NCBI GenBank assembly: GCA_022770625.1 | Contig: JALEHK010000038.1 | Coordinates: forward strand, 1 to 54,394 | Source of the DNA: Oscillospiraceae bacterium | Lineage (GTDB): Bacteria; Bacillota; Clostridia; Oscillospirales; Ruminococcaceae | DNA length: 54,394 nt | Direction of reading: 5' to 3' | Shown here: positions 1 through 7,515 of the stretch, one piece after another | Layout: every line of letters starts with the position of its first letter | How positions within the stretch are numbered: the stretch's first letter is position 1 | Program-made: the position numbers and the translations under genes | Notes under the pieces: model-generated | Databases searched by the model: none | The model's input: the letters and a program-made list of their open reading frames with translations, nothing else | What the model was told of the DNA's origin: nothing

Positions 1-63
1 CAGCCCCGAAAGCAACATTCCGCGCAAAGTCAGGGTACGTACAATTTTTTGTCCATTTACCAT
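1..63 (-). CDS. Small hypothetical protein, N-terminus only (cut by window edge)
   Basis: An ATG (revcomp of 61-63) follows a GGAGG site about 8 nt upstream and opens 21 codons that run off the left edge. The visible start is MVNGQKIVRTLTLRGMLLSG. The segment LRGML recurs at the same place in the product of the gene just upstream (160-397), which begins MNQSNDSVKSIILRGML, so the two look like tandem paralogues. No function can be assigned from 21 residues. The restored paralogue is a small membrane protein, so this one probably is too (inference). Confidence 0.55.
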   Translation of the reverse strand, partial: MVNGQKIVRTLTLRGMLLSGL

Positions 64-159
64 AAGATAGCCTCCATTCTATTTAATTAACTATACCATA
101 TGAAAAGAAAAAAGTCTCCCGTTTTTCACAAAAAGAAAGAATAGGACAATTTTTGCTTC

Positions 160-397
160 TTACCATATCCGGCGAATTTTCGCTACAACAGCCAGAATAA
201 AACCGGTAAGCGAAAAGATCCCGAAAAAAGCAATGGCCGACTGTGCGGAAACGCCTGCGGCCAAAAGAAGCGTTGTAATCAGGTTGCCGATGATACTGGT
301 CACCGAACCGGTCACCGCCGCATAGATTATTACAGCGGTCGAACACCAACATTCCTCGCAAGATTATGCTTTTCACGCTGTCATTTGATTGGTTCAT
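160..397 (-). pseudogene. Frameshifted small membrane protein gene, tandem paralogue of the gene at 1-63
   Basis: The start (ATG at 397) has a good AAAGGAG site. Read straight through, the frame after about codon 18 becomes Cys/Arg/Phe-rich and unlike a protein. One base over, the sequence from about 345 to 160 reads as a hydrophobic membrane protein (STAVIIYAAVTGSV, then LLLAAGVSAQSAIAFFGI, ending KIRRIW) with a TAA at 160-162. That frame has no start of its own: a TAA lies just upstream and no ATG/GTG/TTG follows. The distance 397-160 is 3n+1, so a single inserted base would explain it. The restored protein would be about 78 aa with two membrane segments. True pseudogene, sequencing error and programmed frameshift cannot be told apart here. 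Confidence 0.5.
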
Positions 398-429
398 CGA
401 CGAAAATCTCCTTTGTTGCGATTTTTTAT

Positions 430-460
430 ATTATAACACAAATGTAATTTAATTTGTAAA
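430..460 (-). promoter_or_regulatory. Putative promoter of the tandem small membrane-protein genes
   Basis: On the minus strand a perfect TATAAT (430-435) lies 19 nt from a TTTACA (455-460), in a very AT-rich stretch just upstream of the start at 397. The spacer is longer than the ideal 17. Confidence 0.4.
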
Positions 461-513
461 TGATTATATTTAAGATCATGCCAATAAAGAGAATGTGATT
501 CTATCCATTAAAA

Positions 514-542
514 GCCGAGCATAAACTGCTGTTAGACTCGGC
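514..542 (+). promoter_or_regulatory. Hairpin in the leader of the S1-domain gene
   Basis: GCCGAG (514-519) pairs with CTCGGC (537-542) around a 17-nt loop, about 40 nt before the start codon at 584. There is no T-tract, so it is not a convincing terminator. Its role is unknown. Confidence 0.3.
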
Positions 543-583
543 AAGCGAAAAAAGTAATCCGAAAAAAGGAAGAGGGATGACAG

Positions 584-1591
584 ATGACCTATGAACCGGA
601 AGGAACTTTATATCCAACATCCGAAAACCGTTCGGCAATCGGAAGCATACAGGCGCTAAAAAACGCAGCGGCAGAAGGACGGATTCTGGAGGCGAGGGCT
701 TTTCTCTGTACCGAAGGACACGATCTGATCGTGCGGCTGGGACGCTATAAGGGAATCATCCCGCGCGAGGAAGCCGCCCTCGGGATTCGCGAAGGAACGG
801 TACGGGATATTGCGATCATCTCGCGGGTCGGACATCCGGTTTCTTTTATCGTCAGCCGGATCGATGAAACCGGAGATGAGCCGCTCATCTTTCTCTCCCG
901 AAGAAAGGCACAGCAGCGCTGTCGGGAAGAATATCTTTCCCGGCTGACACCCGGCGACATTATTCCCGCTAAAGTCACCCGTCTGGAAAACTTTGGCGCC
1001 TTTCTTGACATTGGATGCGGCTTGATCGCGCTGATGCCGATCGATACGATGTCCGTATCACGCATTTCTCACCCATCCGAGCGGCTGAGTCCGGGACAGG
1101 AAATTTATGCGGTCGTTTCTTCGACCGAAAATGGACGGATCACATTGAGCCTTCGGGAACTTCTCGGAAGCTGGGCGGAAAACGCCGCTCTTTTTCGCCC
1201 CGGTCAGACGGTCAGCGGGATCGTCCGTTCGATCGAGGAGTATGGAATTTTTGTTGAGCTGACGCCAAATTTGGCGGGACTGGCGGAGAAAAAGCCGCTT
1301 CACTCAGGGCTTTCCGGTGACCTGCCGAAGCCGGGTACACCGGTCAGCGTCTTTATCAAAAGCATTCTGCCGGATCGAATGAAGGTAAAACTGGTCATTA
1401 TAGAAAATCTTACGGAAAAAGAGCCACCCTTCCCGCTTCATTACAGCCAAACAGAAGGGCGGCTTGATCGATGGGTCTATTCGCCTGAAAGTGCTTCCAG
1501 ACGGATCCAGACCGTTTTTCGGGCTAACGCGGAAGATTCTGTACCAAACGGACCTGCCCCGCATGAAGCGCATGAAGAAGAGAAACATTGA
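584..1591 (+). CDS. S1 RNA-binding domain protein (three S1-like repeats)
   Basis: This 335-aa protein has an N-terminal degenerate S1-like segment (about 32-97) and two clearer S1/OB repeats: about 112-182, with GDIIPAKVTRLENFGAFLDI, and about 197-266, with GQTVSGIVRSIEEYGIFVEL. S1 repeats bind single-stranded RNA. Short S1-like proteins of this size in Firmicutes are annotated as ribosomal protein S1 homologues or RNA-binding regulators. It lacks the IspH or CMP-kinase partner domains sometimes fused to S1. The site GGAAGAGGG precedes the ATG. The 3' end overlaps a convergent gene (1524-1904) by 68 nt. Family is confident; the exact role in translation or RNA turnover is inferred. Confidence 0.85.
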   Translation: MTYEPEGTLYPTSENRSAIGSIQALKNAAAEGRILEARAFLCTEGHDLIVRLGRYKGIIPREEAALGIREGTVRDIAIISRVGHPVSFIVSRIDETGDEPLIFLSRRKAQQRCREEYLSRLTPGDIIPAKVTRLENFGAFLDIGCGLIALMPIDTMSVSRISHPSERLSPGQEIYAVVSSTENGRITLSLRELLGSWAENAALFRPGQTVSGIVRSIEEYGIFVELTPNLAGLAEKKPLHSGLSGDLPKPGTPVSVFIKSILPDRMKVKLVIIENLTEKEPPFPLHYSQTEGRLDRWVYSPESASRRIQTVFRANAEDSVPNGPAPHEAHEEEKH

Positions 1592-1904
1592 ATGCGGCCT
1601 GACGATCCTCTGACTTGATGACCATCAGACAGGCGGTATCCTTTTCACGCTCATTTTCTTCCCGATCTCCTGTAATCCCGAAAATAGCCGGAGGCGCCGG
1701 GGTAAATCCGCCGCTTCCACCGGATAAAAATCCCTCCCCGTAAGCCGCCGCATAAGCAGAAGGAAAAGACAGATCGCCCGGATGCTTGATGCGGGGCTGC
1801 CGGATACGAAGAGCACGGATTCCCTTTCCGCGATGACGAAGCTGCCGCGCCGCCGCTTCAGCAGCATCAATATCAGAAAACCAGGCAGTGATTTCGCTGG
1901 ACAT
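1524..1904 (-). CDS. Hypothetical 126-aa protein, convergent and overlapping the S1-domain gene
   Basis: The start codon has a strong AAAGGAGA site 5-6 nt upstream. The product begins MSSEITAWFSDIDAAEAAAR and continues RQLRHRG, a strand–helix pattern like the first unit of small alpha/beta sandwich proteins. A Gly/Pro-rich middle (GEGFLSGGSGGFTPAPP) follows, then a second strand–helix segment. The opposite strand of the non-overlapping part has no credible gene, which supports a real CDS. The last 68 nt lie antisense to the end of the S1-domain gene. I do not recognise the family; a distant resemblance of the N-terminus to stress proteins of the YflT type is only a guess. Confidence 0.65.
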   Translation of the reverse strand: MSSEITAWFSDIDAAEAAARQLRHRGKGIRALRIRQPRIKHPGDLSFPSAYAAAYGEGFLSGGSGGFTPAPPAIFGITGDREENEREKDTACLMVIKSEDRQAAFNVSLLHALHAGQVRLVQNLPR

Positions 1905-1959
1905 AGACAGTCTCCTTTCAGATCTTTTATAGAACCTCTCCTTTGTTAATATGGCACAA

Positions 1960-1991
1960 GCGGACGGCGATTATGTACCCGTCCGCTTTTT
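1960..1991 (+). terminator. Intrinsic terminator
   Basis: GCGGACGG (1960-1967) pairs with CCGTCCGC (1979-1986), followed by TTTTT on the plus strand. It stands between the starts of the minus-strand gene at 1904 and the DUF951 gene. It probably ends plus-strand transcription coming from the S1-domain gene and running antisense through 1524-1904. Confidence 0.65.
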
Positions 1992-2035
1992 CCCGATAGG
2001 ATGTTTCTTATATGGCTTTTTTGCCGCAAGTGTGG

Positions 2036-2041
2036 TATACT
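2036..2041 (+). promoter_or_regulatory. Putative -10 box for the DUF951–prfA operon
   Basis: TATACT lies 38 nt before the DUF951 start and after the terminator at 1960-1991. No good -35 is visible at 16-18 nt, so the call is tentative. Confidence 0.35.
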
Positions 2042-2079
2042 GATATTGAACATATCAAAAATTGAGGGGATGGGTAACA

Positions 2080-2277
2080 ATGGATATTTCTGTCGGCGAA
2101 GTTCTTATCATGAAGAAAAAACATCCCTGCGGCGGAAATCGCTTTCAGGTTTTAAGAGTCGGCATGGACTTCAAGCTGCGCTGTCTCGAATGCGGACACG
2201 AAATCATGATCCCGCGCGCAAAAGCGGAAAAAGGGATCCGAAAGATCGAGCCAAAAGACGGTCCTGCTGTACAGTAG
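2080..2277 (+). CDS. DUF951 family protein
   Basis: This 65-aa protein matches the DUF951 pattern: an N-terminal DISVGEVLIMKKKHPCGG, then RFQVLRVGMDFKLRCLECGH and a basic PRAKAEKGIRKI end. The three cysteines (HPCGG, RCLECGH) suggest a small metal-binding or nucleic-acid-associated fold. DUF951 genes commonly sit near translation and chromosome-maintenance genes in Firmicutes; their function is unknown. I chose the ATG at 2080, with GAGGGG upstream. An in-frame TTG at 2062 would add six residues absent from the family pattern. It precedes prfA by 47 nt and is probably co-transcribed with it. Confidence 0.85.
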   Translation: MDISVGEVLIMKKKHPCGGNRFQVLRVGMDFKLRCLECGHEIMIPRAKAEKGIRKIEPKDGPAVQ

Positions 2278-2324
2278 GACATCAAGTGTTCAAACGGAAA
2301 ACATGAGAGAAAAGGAAGCAAAAA

Positions 2325-3395
2325 ATGATAACAAGACTCGATCAGATCGCCGCCCGGTATGAGCAGCTGGAGGCAAGGCTTGCTTCTCCGGAAGCGGGAG
2401 ATGCTTCGGCGCTTGCTGAAATGATGAAGGAATATCGGGCGCTGACCCCGCTTTATCAGACGATCTCCGAATATCAAAAAACTCAGGCCGATGCTGCGGA
2501 GGCAAGAGAGATGTTGGAAAGCGAATCAGATGCAGAACTGAAGAGCTTTTTACAGCAGACCTACATCGAAGCACGTGAAAAAGCCGATCGGCTTGCCGGA
2601 GAAATTCAGATTCTTCTCCTTCCTCACGATCCGCGGGATGAAAAAAACGTCATTATCGAGATCCGGGGCGGTGCAGGCGGAGAGGAAGCCGCGCTTTTTG
2701 CCGGTTCGCTCAGCCGGATGTACGGAATGTATGCCGCCAAACGGGGCTGGAATATGAAAATGATCAGCGCCAATCCGACGGAACTTGGCGGATATAAGGA
2801 AGTTTCCTTTTTAATAGAAGGAGAAGGCGCCTATTCCCGCCTCAAGTTTGAGTCGGGCGTTCATCGGGTTCAGCGGGTGCCGGAGACAGAGACACAGGGA
2901 CGGGTGCACACCTCAACCGTTACCGTTGCGGTTTTGGCAGAGGCAGACGAGGTGGAGCTCGCCATCGACCCCGGCGACCTGAAAATCGATACCTACCGTT
3001 CGAGCGGTGCAGGCGGACAACATATCAATAAAACCGAGTCCGCCATCCGGATCACCCATCTTCCGACCGGAATCGTCGTCGAATGTCAGGATGAGCGAAG
3101 TCAGTACAAAAACAAGGACAAAGCGATGAAGGTTCTGCGTTCACGGCTGCTTGATCTCAAGCAGCGGGAACAGGAAGCCGCGATCACCGAAGAGCGCCGC
3201 AGTCAGGTCGGTACCGGAGACCGTTCCGAACGGATCCGTACCTATAACTTTCCGCAGGGACGGGTCAGCGACCATAGGATCGGGCTGACGATCTATAAAC
3301 TGGAAAGTTTCTTAAACGGCGATATGGATGAAGTGATCGACGCATTGATCCGTGATGAGCAGACAAGGCTTCTCGCCGAAGGAAATCATGAGTGA
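2325..3395 (+). CDS. prfA: Peptide chain release factor 1
   Basis: RF1 recognises UAA and UAG stop codons in the ribosomal A site and triggers hydrolysis of peptidyl-tRNA. The 356-aa length is normal for RF1. The catalytic GGQ motif is present in SSGAGGQHINKTESAIR, about residues 228-244. The upstream HRVQRVPETETQGRVHTST segment is the family's domain-2 region, and the C-terminus keeps RTYNFPQGRVSDHRIG. The site AAAGGAAG lies 8 nt before the ATG. The usual partner gene prmC, which methylates the GGQ glutamine, does not follow; the next gene is Sua5. Identification is firm. Confidence 0.97.
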   Translation: MITRLDQIAARYEQLEARLASPEAGDASALAEMMKEYRALTPLYQTISEYQKTQADAAEAREMLESESDAELKSFLQQTYIEAREKADRLAGEIQILLLPHDPRDEKNVIIEIRGGAGGEEAALFAGSLSRMYGMYAAKRGWNMKMISANPTELGGYKEVSFLIEGEGAYSRLKFESGVHRVQRVPETETQGRVHTSTVTVAVLAEADEVELAIDPGDLKIDTYRSSGAGGQHINKTESAIRITHLPTGIVVECQDERSQYKNKDKAMKVLRSRLLDLKQREQEAAITEERRSQVGTGDRSERIRTYNFPQGRVSDHRIGLTIYKLESFLNGDMDEVIDALIRDEQTRLLAEGNHE

Positions 3396-3436
3396 ACCAT
3401 AAATAACACAATTTACAGGAAAGGCTTTTGAAAGCA

Positions 3437-4471
3437 ATGGAAAACTGGAATACAAAAGTTCTGCCGTCGGACGATGAAAGTATTGCCCAAGCTGCGGCAC
3501 TGTTACAAGCAGGCGAAGTTGTCGGATTTCCAACCGAAACGGTTTACGGACTGGCGGCAAACGCCTATGATACGAAAGCGGTCGCGAAAATATTTAAGGC
3601 AAAGGGGCGTCCGCAGGACAACCCCCTGATCGTACATATTGCTTCGCTTGATATGCTCTCTCCGCTCGTTTCGGAAGTGCCGGAGCTTGCGAAGAAGCTG
3701 GCAAAGGCATTCTGGCCGGGACCAATGACGATGATCCTCCCGAAGTCAGATCGGATCCCTGACGCGGTTTCGGCGGGACTCTCGACCGTCGGCATCCGTT
3801 ATCCATCCAGCGAAACAGCAAGAAAAATGATCCTGGCTTCCGGACTTCCGCTTGCGGCACCCAGCGGCAATCTTTCCGGACATCCCTCCCCCACGACCGC
3901 CGCGCATATGCTTCATGATATGAACGGACGGATCCCGATGATTATCGACGGCGGAGAATGTGAAGTCGGACTGGAATCGACGGTCATCCTCGTAAAGCCC
4001 GATCGGGTTCGTCTGCTCAGACCGGGCGGAATTACCGTTGAAATGCTTGAGGAGATCTGTCCGGTTGAGGTTGACAACGGCGTTCTTCACGCAGTCGCTC
4101 CGGACGCAAAGGTTGCTTCGCCGGGAATGAAATACCGTCATTACGCGCCGGTAGCTGAAGTGACGATCGTTGAAGGAAGCCTTCCCGCTTTTGACCGGTA
4201 TATGCAGCAGCAAGCGAGAGACGGCGTTTACGCGATGGTCTTTGACGGCGATGAAAAAGGGCTTCCCGTTCCGGCACTTCCCTTTGGCAAAGAGGGGCAT
4301 CCGGAGGATCAGGCTTACCGGCTTTTTGACCTGCTTCGGAAATGCGATGATCTAGGCGCTAAGAAGGTCTTTGTCCGTTCTCCCGACCAGAGCGGCATCG
4401 GACTGGCCGTATACAACCGGCTGCTGCGGGCGGCGGCTTTTCGTATCGTCAAGCTGGAGGACGAGGAATGA
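3437..4471 (+). CDS. sua5: Threonylcarbamoyl-AMP synthase (Sua5/YciO/YrdC family)
   Basis: This enzyme makes threonylcarbamoyl-AMP from threonine, bicarbonate and ATP, the first step of the t6A37 modification of ANN-decoding tRNAs. The N-terminal YrdC domain (about 10-200) shows GEVVGFPTETVYGLAANA, KAKGRPQDNPLIVHI and LAAPSGNLSGHPSPT. The extra C-terminal Sua5 domain (from about 225) begins with the linker SPGMKYRHYAP. The 344-aa length fits the long Sua5 type rather than the short TsaC type. I chose ATG 3437, 12 nt from AAGG; an in-frame TTG at 3428 is too close to the site. The stop overlaps the next gene by four bases. Confidence 0.93.
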   Translation: MENWNTKVLPSDDESIAQAAALLQAGEVVGFPTETVYGLAANAYDTKAVAKIFKAKGRPQDNPLIVHIASLDMLSPLVSEVPELAKKLAKAFWPGPMTMILPKSDRIPDAVSAGLSTVGIRYPSSETARKMILASGLPLAAPSGNLSGHPSPTTAAHMLHDMNGRIPMIIDGGECEVGLESTVILVKPDRVRLLRPGGITVEMLEEICPVEVDNGVLHAVAPDAKVASPGMKYRHYAPVAEVTIVEGSLPAFDRYMQQQARDGVYAMVFDGDEKGLPVPALPFGKEGHPEDQAYRLFDLLRKCDDLGAKKVFVRSPDQSGIGLAVYNRLLRAAAFRIVKLEDEE

Positions 4472-4962
4472 GCGCACTTTCGATACGCCCGACTAAAAAC
4501 TGGAAAGAGATCGCTCCGCTGATACGGATGCTGCAAACCATGCACGCGGACGCCCGCCCGGATATTCACCGGGCTTTCGACGAATCGGCGGCAAAAGCGG
4601 AATTTCTGGCGGCTGTCCAAAAGAAAGAAGATACTTTTCTGGCGGCTCAAATGGGAGAAGAAACGGCGGGCTATATTCATCTGGCGGTTCATCGCCGTCC
4701 GACGAGCAATATGATCTGGGGACGAAAGGTTCTGCTGATCGAAGAGCTTGGCGTTTTTCCGCAGTTCCGCGGATTGGGGATCGGAAGCCGTTTGATGGAA
4801 GAAGCACGTAAGACTGCCGCAGAAAAAGGATGCAAAAGCATCGAGCTGTGCGTTTGGAATTTTAATGAAGAAGCCTATCGTTTTTATGAAAAGCAGGGCT
4901 TTTTTGTTCAGCGCAGAATCATGGAAACGGCAGTGACCGAGAATAACGGAGGCAGCGATTGA
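4468..4962 (+). CDS. GNAT family N-acetyltransferase
   Basis: This 164-aa protein covers a single GNAT domain. The acetyl-CoA pyrophosphate loop is visible as VFPQFRGLGIGSRLMEEA (R/QxxGxG/A type), preceded by the beta-strand LIEELGV and followed by the C-terminal AYRFYEKQGF strand typical of the fold. The substrate cannot be read from the sequence; a small amine or a protein N-terminus is possible. It is translationally coupled to the Sua5 gene (ATGA overlap) and its TGA overlaps the TTG start of the coaE fusion. The RimI genes often found near tsa genes are shorter, so a RimI role is not assumed. Confidence 0.85.
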   Translation: MSALSIRPTKNWKEIAPLIRMLQTMHADARPDIHRAFDESAAKAEFLAAVQKKEDTFLAAQMGEETAGYIHLAVHRRPTSNMIWGRKVLLIEELGVFPQFRGLGIGSRLMEEARKTAAEKGCKSIELCVWNFNEEAYRFYEKQGFFVQRRIMETAVTENNGGSD

Positions 4963-5999
4963 AAAAAAATAAAAATACCGAGGTTCAGCTGATCGGGCTG
5001 ACCGGCCAGACCGGCGCAGGGAAATCAACGGTCACGGCCTGCTTTAAGGAAAAGGGATTCGCTGTTATCGACTGCGACACTGTAACCCGCGAGGTGCAGA
5101 GCCGACCGGAAGTACTCAAAATGCTGGAAGCCAACTATGGCAGTCAGATTCTTCAGCCGAACGGAAGTTTGAATCGAAAGATGCTCGCCGCCATCGCCTT
5201 TTCCGAACTGAAACAGACAGAAAAGCTCAACCGGCTGATGTTTCCGCCGATCCGTGAAGAGATCGACCGTCTGATTGCCGGATACAAGGCGGACGGAAAA
5301 AAGTTTATTCTGTTGGACGCACCGACCCTTTTTGAAAGCGGGATCGACAAGATCTGTACCCGAAAGATCGCGGTTCTGGCAAATGAAGAGGTTCGTTTGC
5401 AGCGGATTCTAATGCGGGACGCGCTCAGTGAAGAAGAAGCCCGCCGCCGGATCTCCGCCCAGCACCCGGATGCCTATTATACCGTCCGGTCGGATTTTGT
5501 TCTGCGCAACAACGGAACCAAAGAAGAACTTCTCCGGGACGGAAAGGCGCTTGCGGACGAACTGACCCGTCCCAATCAGGATGGAAAAACGGCGCTTGTG
5601 ACGCTTGTTTCGATTGTGGCGGTTATCGCGGTCATCATGAGCCTTTATACCTTCACCTACCGTCATCTGTACAGCCGGGAATATCCGGAAACTGTGGCGG
5701 CTTTCTCTGAAGAGAGCGGGCTGGATGAAAATCTTTGTTATGCGCTTCACTACTGCGATCCGGAGACGAGCGAGGAAGCATTTGCGGAAAAGCTGCGGAC
5801 AATCCCCGCTGGCGCAGATATGCGCACAGCAGCCGCCGTTTATTATGCAGGTGAGCAAACCGCTTCGAAATGGCTTCATGATCCTGCATATTCAAGCGAT
5901 GGAATCCATCTGAGCACCATTCCGGATACAGAAGCCGATAGCTTTGCCGATCAGGTAGAGGATGCCTATCGGATCTATAAAAATCTCTACGACAAATGA
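4959..5999 (+). CDS. coaE: Dephospho-CoA kinase fused to a membrane-anchored degenerate lytic transglycosylase domain
   Basis: Residues 1-205 are a dephospho-CoA kinase, the last step of CoA synthesis: P-loop GLTGQTGAGKST (13-24), CDTVTREV, LLDAPTLFESG and the C-terminal lid. Normal CoaE ends near residue 200. Here a membrane segment (about 212-232) follows, then about 110 residues resembling a soluble-lytic-transglycosylase domain: LYSREYPETVAAFSEESGLD at the start and YYAGEQTASKWL, then EDAYRIYKNLYD, at the end. The stretch holding the catalytic Glu and the GLMQ motif is missing: ALHYCDPE (Asp267) stands where the family has an AVIKAES-type motif, so the domain is probably inactive. The TTG start at 4959 overlaps the previous stop and has GGAG upstream. 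CoaE part is confident; origin by fusion of two neighbouring genes is inferred. Confidence 0.88.
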   Translation: MKKNKNTEVQLIGLTGQTGAGKSTVTACFKEKGFAVIDCDTVTREVQSRPEVLKMLEANYGSQILQPNGSLNRKMLAAIAFSELKQTEKLNRLMFPPIREEIDRLIAGYKADGKKFILLDAPTLFESGIDKICTRKIAVLANEEVRLQRILMRDALSEEEARRRISAQHPDAYYTVRSDFVLRNNGTKEELLRDGKALADELTRPNQDGKTALVTLVSIVAVIAVIMSLYTFTYRHLYSREYPETVAAFSEESGLDENLCYALHYCDPETSEEAFAEKLRTIPAGADMRTAAAVYYAGEQTASKWLHDPAYSSDGIHLSTIPDTEADSFADQVEDAYRIYKNLYDK

Positions 6000-6054
6000 T
6001 AATTCGGGAACCCCTTCCCTTATTATATAAAAACCAATCGAAAGGATGTTTTAC

Positions 6055-7443
6055 ATGAATGCAAAAGATCTGAAAGAAAAGCTGTTTTATAAAAAGGAAA
6101 ACGGTTGTCTGATTCTTTCTGACGAAGAGCTGAAAAAAGCAGACGCTTTCTGCGAAGGGTACAAGCAGTTTCTTGACAACGGAAAAACGGAGCGTGAATG
6201 CGTAACCGAAGCCGTCCGTCAGGCTGAGGAAAAAGGATACGTTCCTTTTGTTCCCGGAACGAAATATGCTCCCGGTGCAAAAGTCTATCTGAACAACCGC
6301 GGAAAATCGCTGATCCTCTGTCGGGTCGGCAGCGAACCTCTGGAAAAGGGCGCTGTGATCTTTGCGTCGCATATCGACTCTCCCCGTCTCGATATTAAGC
6401 AGGTTCCGCTCTACGAAGAGATGGAGCAGGCTTTCCTCAAAACCCATTACTACGGCGGCATCAAAAAATATCAGTGGTCGGTCATTCCGCTGGCCCTTCA
6501 CGGCACCATCATCCGCAAAGATCTCAGCCGTGTGACTGTTGCAATTGGTGAAGATGACTCCGATCCGGTTTTCTGTGTTACCGATCTTCTCCCCCATCTG
6601 GCTCAGGAGCAGATGAAACGCCCGGCCGCTGAGATCATTAAAGGCGAAGAGCTGAATATTCTGATCGGTTCGCGCCCCTTCCGCACCGATGAAGCAAGCG
6701 ACCGCGTTAAACTGAATATCGCTTCCATCATTTTTGAAAAATACGGCATCACCGAAGCGGATTTCCTTTCGGCAGAGCTTGAGATCGTTCCCGCTTTCAA
6801 GGCACGCGATGTCGGCTTTGACCGCAGCATGATCGGCGCATACGGACAGGACGACCGGGTCTGCTCTTATCCGGCTTTCAAGGCACTGATCGATCACGAT
6901 GAGATCCCCGCCCGCACACAGCTGGTTCTGCTGGCCGATAAAGAAGAGATCGGAAGCAACGGCGCAACCGGCATGAAAGGCGCTTTCTTCAAATATTTTG
7001 TGGATGATCTCGGCGCTCCCTACGGTATTGCCGGACACAGAATCCTTTCGGCTTCCTGCTGTCTGTCGGCAGACGTCGGCGCGGCGATTGATCCCAGCTT
7101 CCCCGAGACCCACGATTCCAGAAACGCGGCATACATCAACTACGGCCCGGTCATCATGAAGTTCACCGGCTCCAGAGGAAAAGGCGGCTCGAACGATGCT
7201 TCGGCGGAATTTGTCGGCGCAGTCAGAAAGACGCTGGACGACGCAGGTGTAATCTGGCAGACATCCGAACTTGGACGTGTCGATCTCGGCGGCGGCGGAA
7301 CGGTCGCGGCATTTATTGCCGAACTGGATGTCGATACGATCGATATCGGCGTACCGGTTCTTTCGATGCACGCTCCCTTTGAGATCACCGCAAAGACCGA
7401 CGTCTACGAAATGTATAAAGCGTTCCTTGCTTTCATCAAATAA
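6055..7443 (+). CDS. M18 family zinc aminopeptidase
   Basis: This 462-aa cytoplasmic metallo-aminopeptidase removes N-terminal, often acidic or neutral, residues from peptides. M18 zinc-site motifs are visible: SHIDSPRLD, AYGQDDRV, LLADKEEIGSNGATG (catalytic Glu pair) and the C-terminal VLSMHAPFE. ADVGAAIDPSFPETHD is also characteristic. There is no signal peptide. ATG 6055 has AAAGGA 8 nt upstream; an in-frame ATG at 6046 falls inside that site and is rejected. It stands alone between the coaE gene and a bidirectional terminator shared with the convergent permease gene. Confidence 0.93.
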   Translation: MNAKDLKEKLFYKKENGCLILSDEELKKADAFCEGYKQFLDNGKTERECVTEAVRQAEEKGYVPFVPGTKYAPGAKVYLNNRGKSLILCRVGSEPLEKGAVIFASHIDSPRLDIKQVPLYEEMEQAFLKTHYYGGIKKYQWSVIPLALHGTIIRKDLSRVTVAIGEDDSDPVFCVTDLLPHLAQEQMKRPAAEIIKGEELNILIGSRPFRTDEASDRVKLNIASIIFEKYGITEADFLSAELEIVPAFKARDVGFDRSMIGAYGQDDRVCSYPAFKALIDHDEIPARTQLVLLADKEEIGSNGATGMKGAFFKYFVDDLGAPYGIAGHRILSASCCLSADVGAAIDPSFPETHDSRNAAYINYGPVIMKFTGSRGKGGSNDASAEFVGAVRKTLDDAGVIWQTSELGRVDLGGGGTVAAFIAELDVDTIDIGVPVLSMHAPFEITAKTDVYEMYKAFLAFIK

Positions 7444-7454
7444 CAAGCAATAAG

Positions 7455-7500
7455 AAACACCGCTCACTTCCCCTGTCTGCAGAGGAAATGAGCGGTGTTT
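7455..7500. terminator. Bidirectional terminator between convergent genes
   Basis: AAACACCGCTCA (7455-7466) pairs with TGAGCGGTGTTT (7489-7500), with further pairing inside. It lies between the M18 stop (7443) and the permease stop (7516), so it can serve both. Confidence 0.8.
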
Positions 7501-7515
7501 CCGGTTTTCGGAAAA

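Noticed and set aside
6001-6030. GGGAA-CCCC-TTCCC hairpin between the coaE fusion and the M18 gene
   Set aside because: Only five base pairs, with a weak T-run; too weak to call a terminator.
5653-7467. 604-codon open frame on the minus strand across the coaE fusion and the M18 gene
   Set aside because: It is antisense to two well-supported genes, has no ribosome site, and its translation is rich in Arg, Cys and Asp without family features. Long antisense frames are common at this GC content.
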